This document shows, in pieces, positions 5,396 to 5,526 of a stretch of DNA of 5,526 bases (the first letter of the stretch is position 1; each line of letters begins with the position of its first letter). The stretch covers positions 1 through 5,526 of the forward strand of contig URFJ01000121.1 of assembly GCA_900547135.1 (NCBI GenBank), written 5' to 3'. The notes under the pieces were generated by a model that was not told where the DNA came from, did no database searches, and was given only the letters and a program-made list of their open reading frames with translations. The DNA comes from an uncultured Eubacteriales bacterium. Its GTDB lineage: Bacteria > Bacillota > Clostridia > Christensenellales > CAG-138. The position numbers and the translations under genes were made by a program.

Positions 5396-5424
5396 AGTAT
5401 AGCGTTTCTAAACAGCGTTTACAA
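5396..5424 (-). promoter_or_regulatory. Sigma-A-type promoter of tatD
   Basis: On the - strand TTGTAA (5419-5424, four of six) and TATACT (5396-5401, five of six) are separated by 17 nt. Transcription would begin about 5389, giving a leader of about 32 nt to the tatD ATG at 5357. A lone TTGACA nearer the gene (5383-5388) has no matching -10 box. Confidence 0.55.
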
Positions 5425-5500
5425 GGCATTGCCGCCTATTCACCTTCGACGTCGCGCTTGTTCAGCACGGTACATGTGGCTCCGCCCCAAGCCCGGCCAA

Positions 5501-5526
5501 AGGAGACTTTTTGTAAAAAGTCCCCT
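5501..5526. repeat. Inverted repeat at the right edge
   Basis: AGGAGACTTTTT (5501-5512) and AAAAAGTCCCCT (5515-5526) pair along 12 bases with one mismatch and a two-base centre. The structure touches the window end and may continue. It could be a terminator stem of a neighbouring gene or part of a dispersed repeat; the adjoining GGCT..AGCC segment (5478-5493) is another small inverted repeat. No gene is visible in 5430-5526. Confidence 0.55.

Noticed and set aside
5358..5429. 24-residue N-terminal extension of TatD
   Set aside because: It crosses the promoter, and the family starts at MRLFDTHAHL, supported by the GAGG site.

Overview
The window looks like a moderately GC-rich Firmicutes (Clostridia-type) chromosome. 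Three things support this: a darA-darA-holB gene order resembling the Bacillus/Clostridium tmk-darA-(yaaR)-holB cluster, strong GGAGG ribosome-binding sites, and sigma-A-type promoters. I cannot name a genus from the sequence alone.

Layout. Left part, + strand (1-1731): the 3' part of a DarA/PstA-family (PII-like, c-di-AMP receptor) gene, then a complete paralogue with its own promoter, then holB (clamp-loader delta' subunit) and an intrinsic terminator. Centre (1744-about 2040): a very short type I-C-like CRISPR array, read on the - strand. It has three identical 32-nt repeat cores plus a degenerate terminal repeat, three spacers of 34-36 nt and an AT-rich leader side; no cas genes are in view. 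Positions 2041-2420 hold no convincing gene but contain an imperfect direct repeat 140 nt apart. Right part, all - strand: two overlapping short-chain chromate-transporter-family genes (transcribed 3550 to 2421), a queuosine-precursor transporter gene (queT) downstream of a small DUF1858 redox-disulfide protein under one good promoter, and a TatD-family metal-dependent hydrolase gene with its own promoter. A near-perfect inverted repeat runs into the right edge.

How the genes fit together. The left block is housekeeping: nucleotide second-messenger sensing beside replication. The CRISPR array sits back to back with the holB terminator and is transcribed towards it. The - strand genes form three apparent units (tatD; DUF1858-queT; the chr pair) with no obvious functional link to the array. 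The usual neighbour after holB (ricT/yaaT) is absent and tatD lies inverted, so the segment from the array rightwards looks like a rearranged or inserted stretch.

No clearly new system is present. The points most worth a second look are the leader-proximal spacer, which carries a ribosome-binding site plus start codon; the divergent first DarA copy with an altered ligand-binding loop; the DUF1858-queT pairing; and the direct repeat beside the array.
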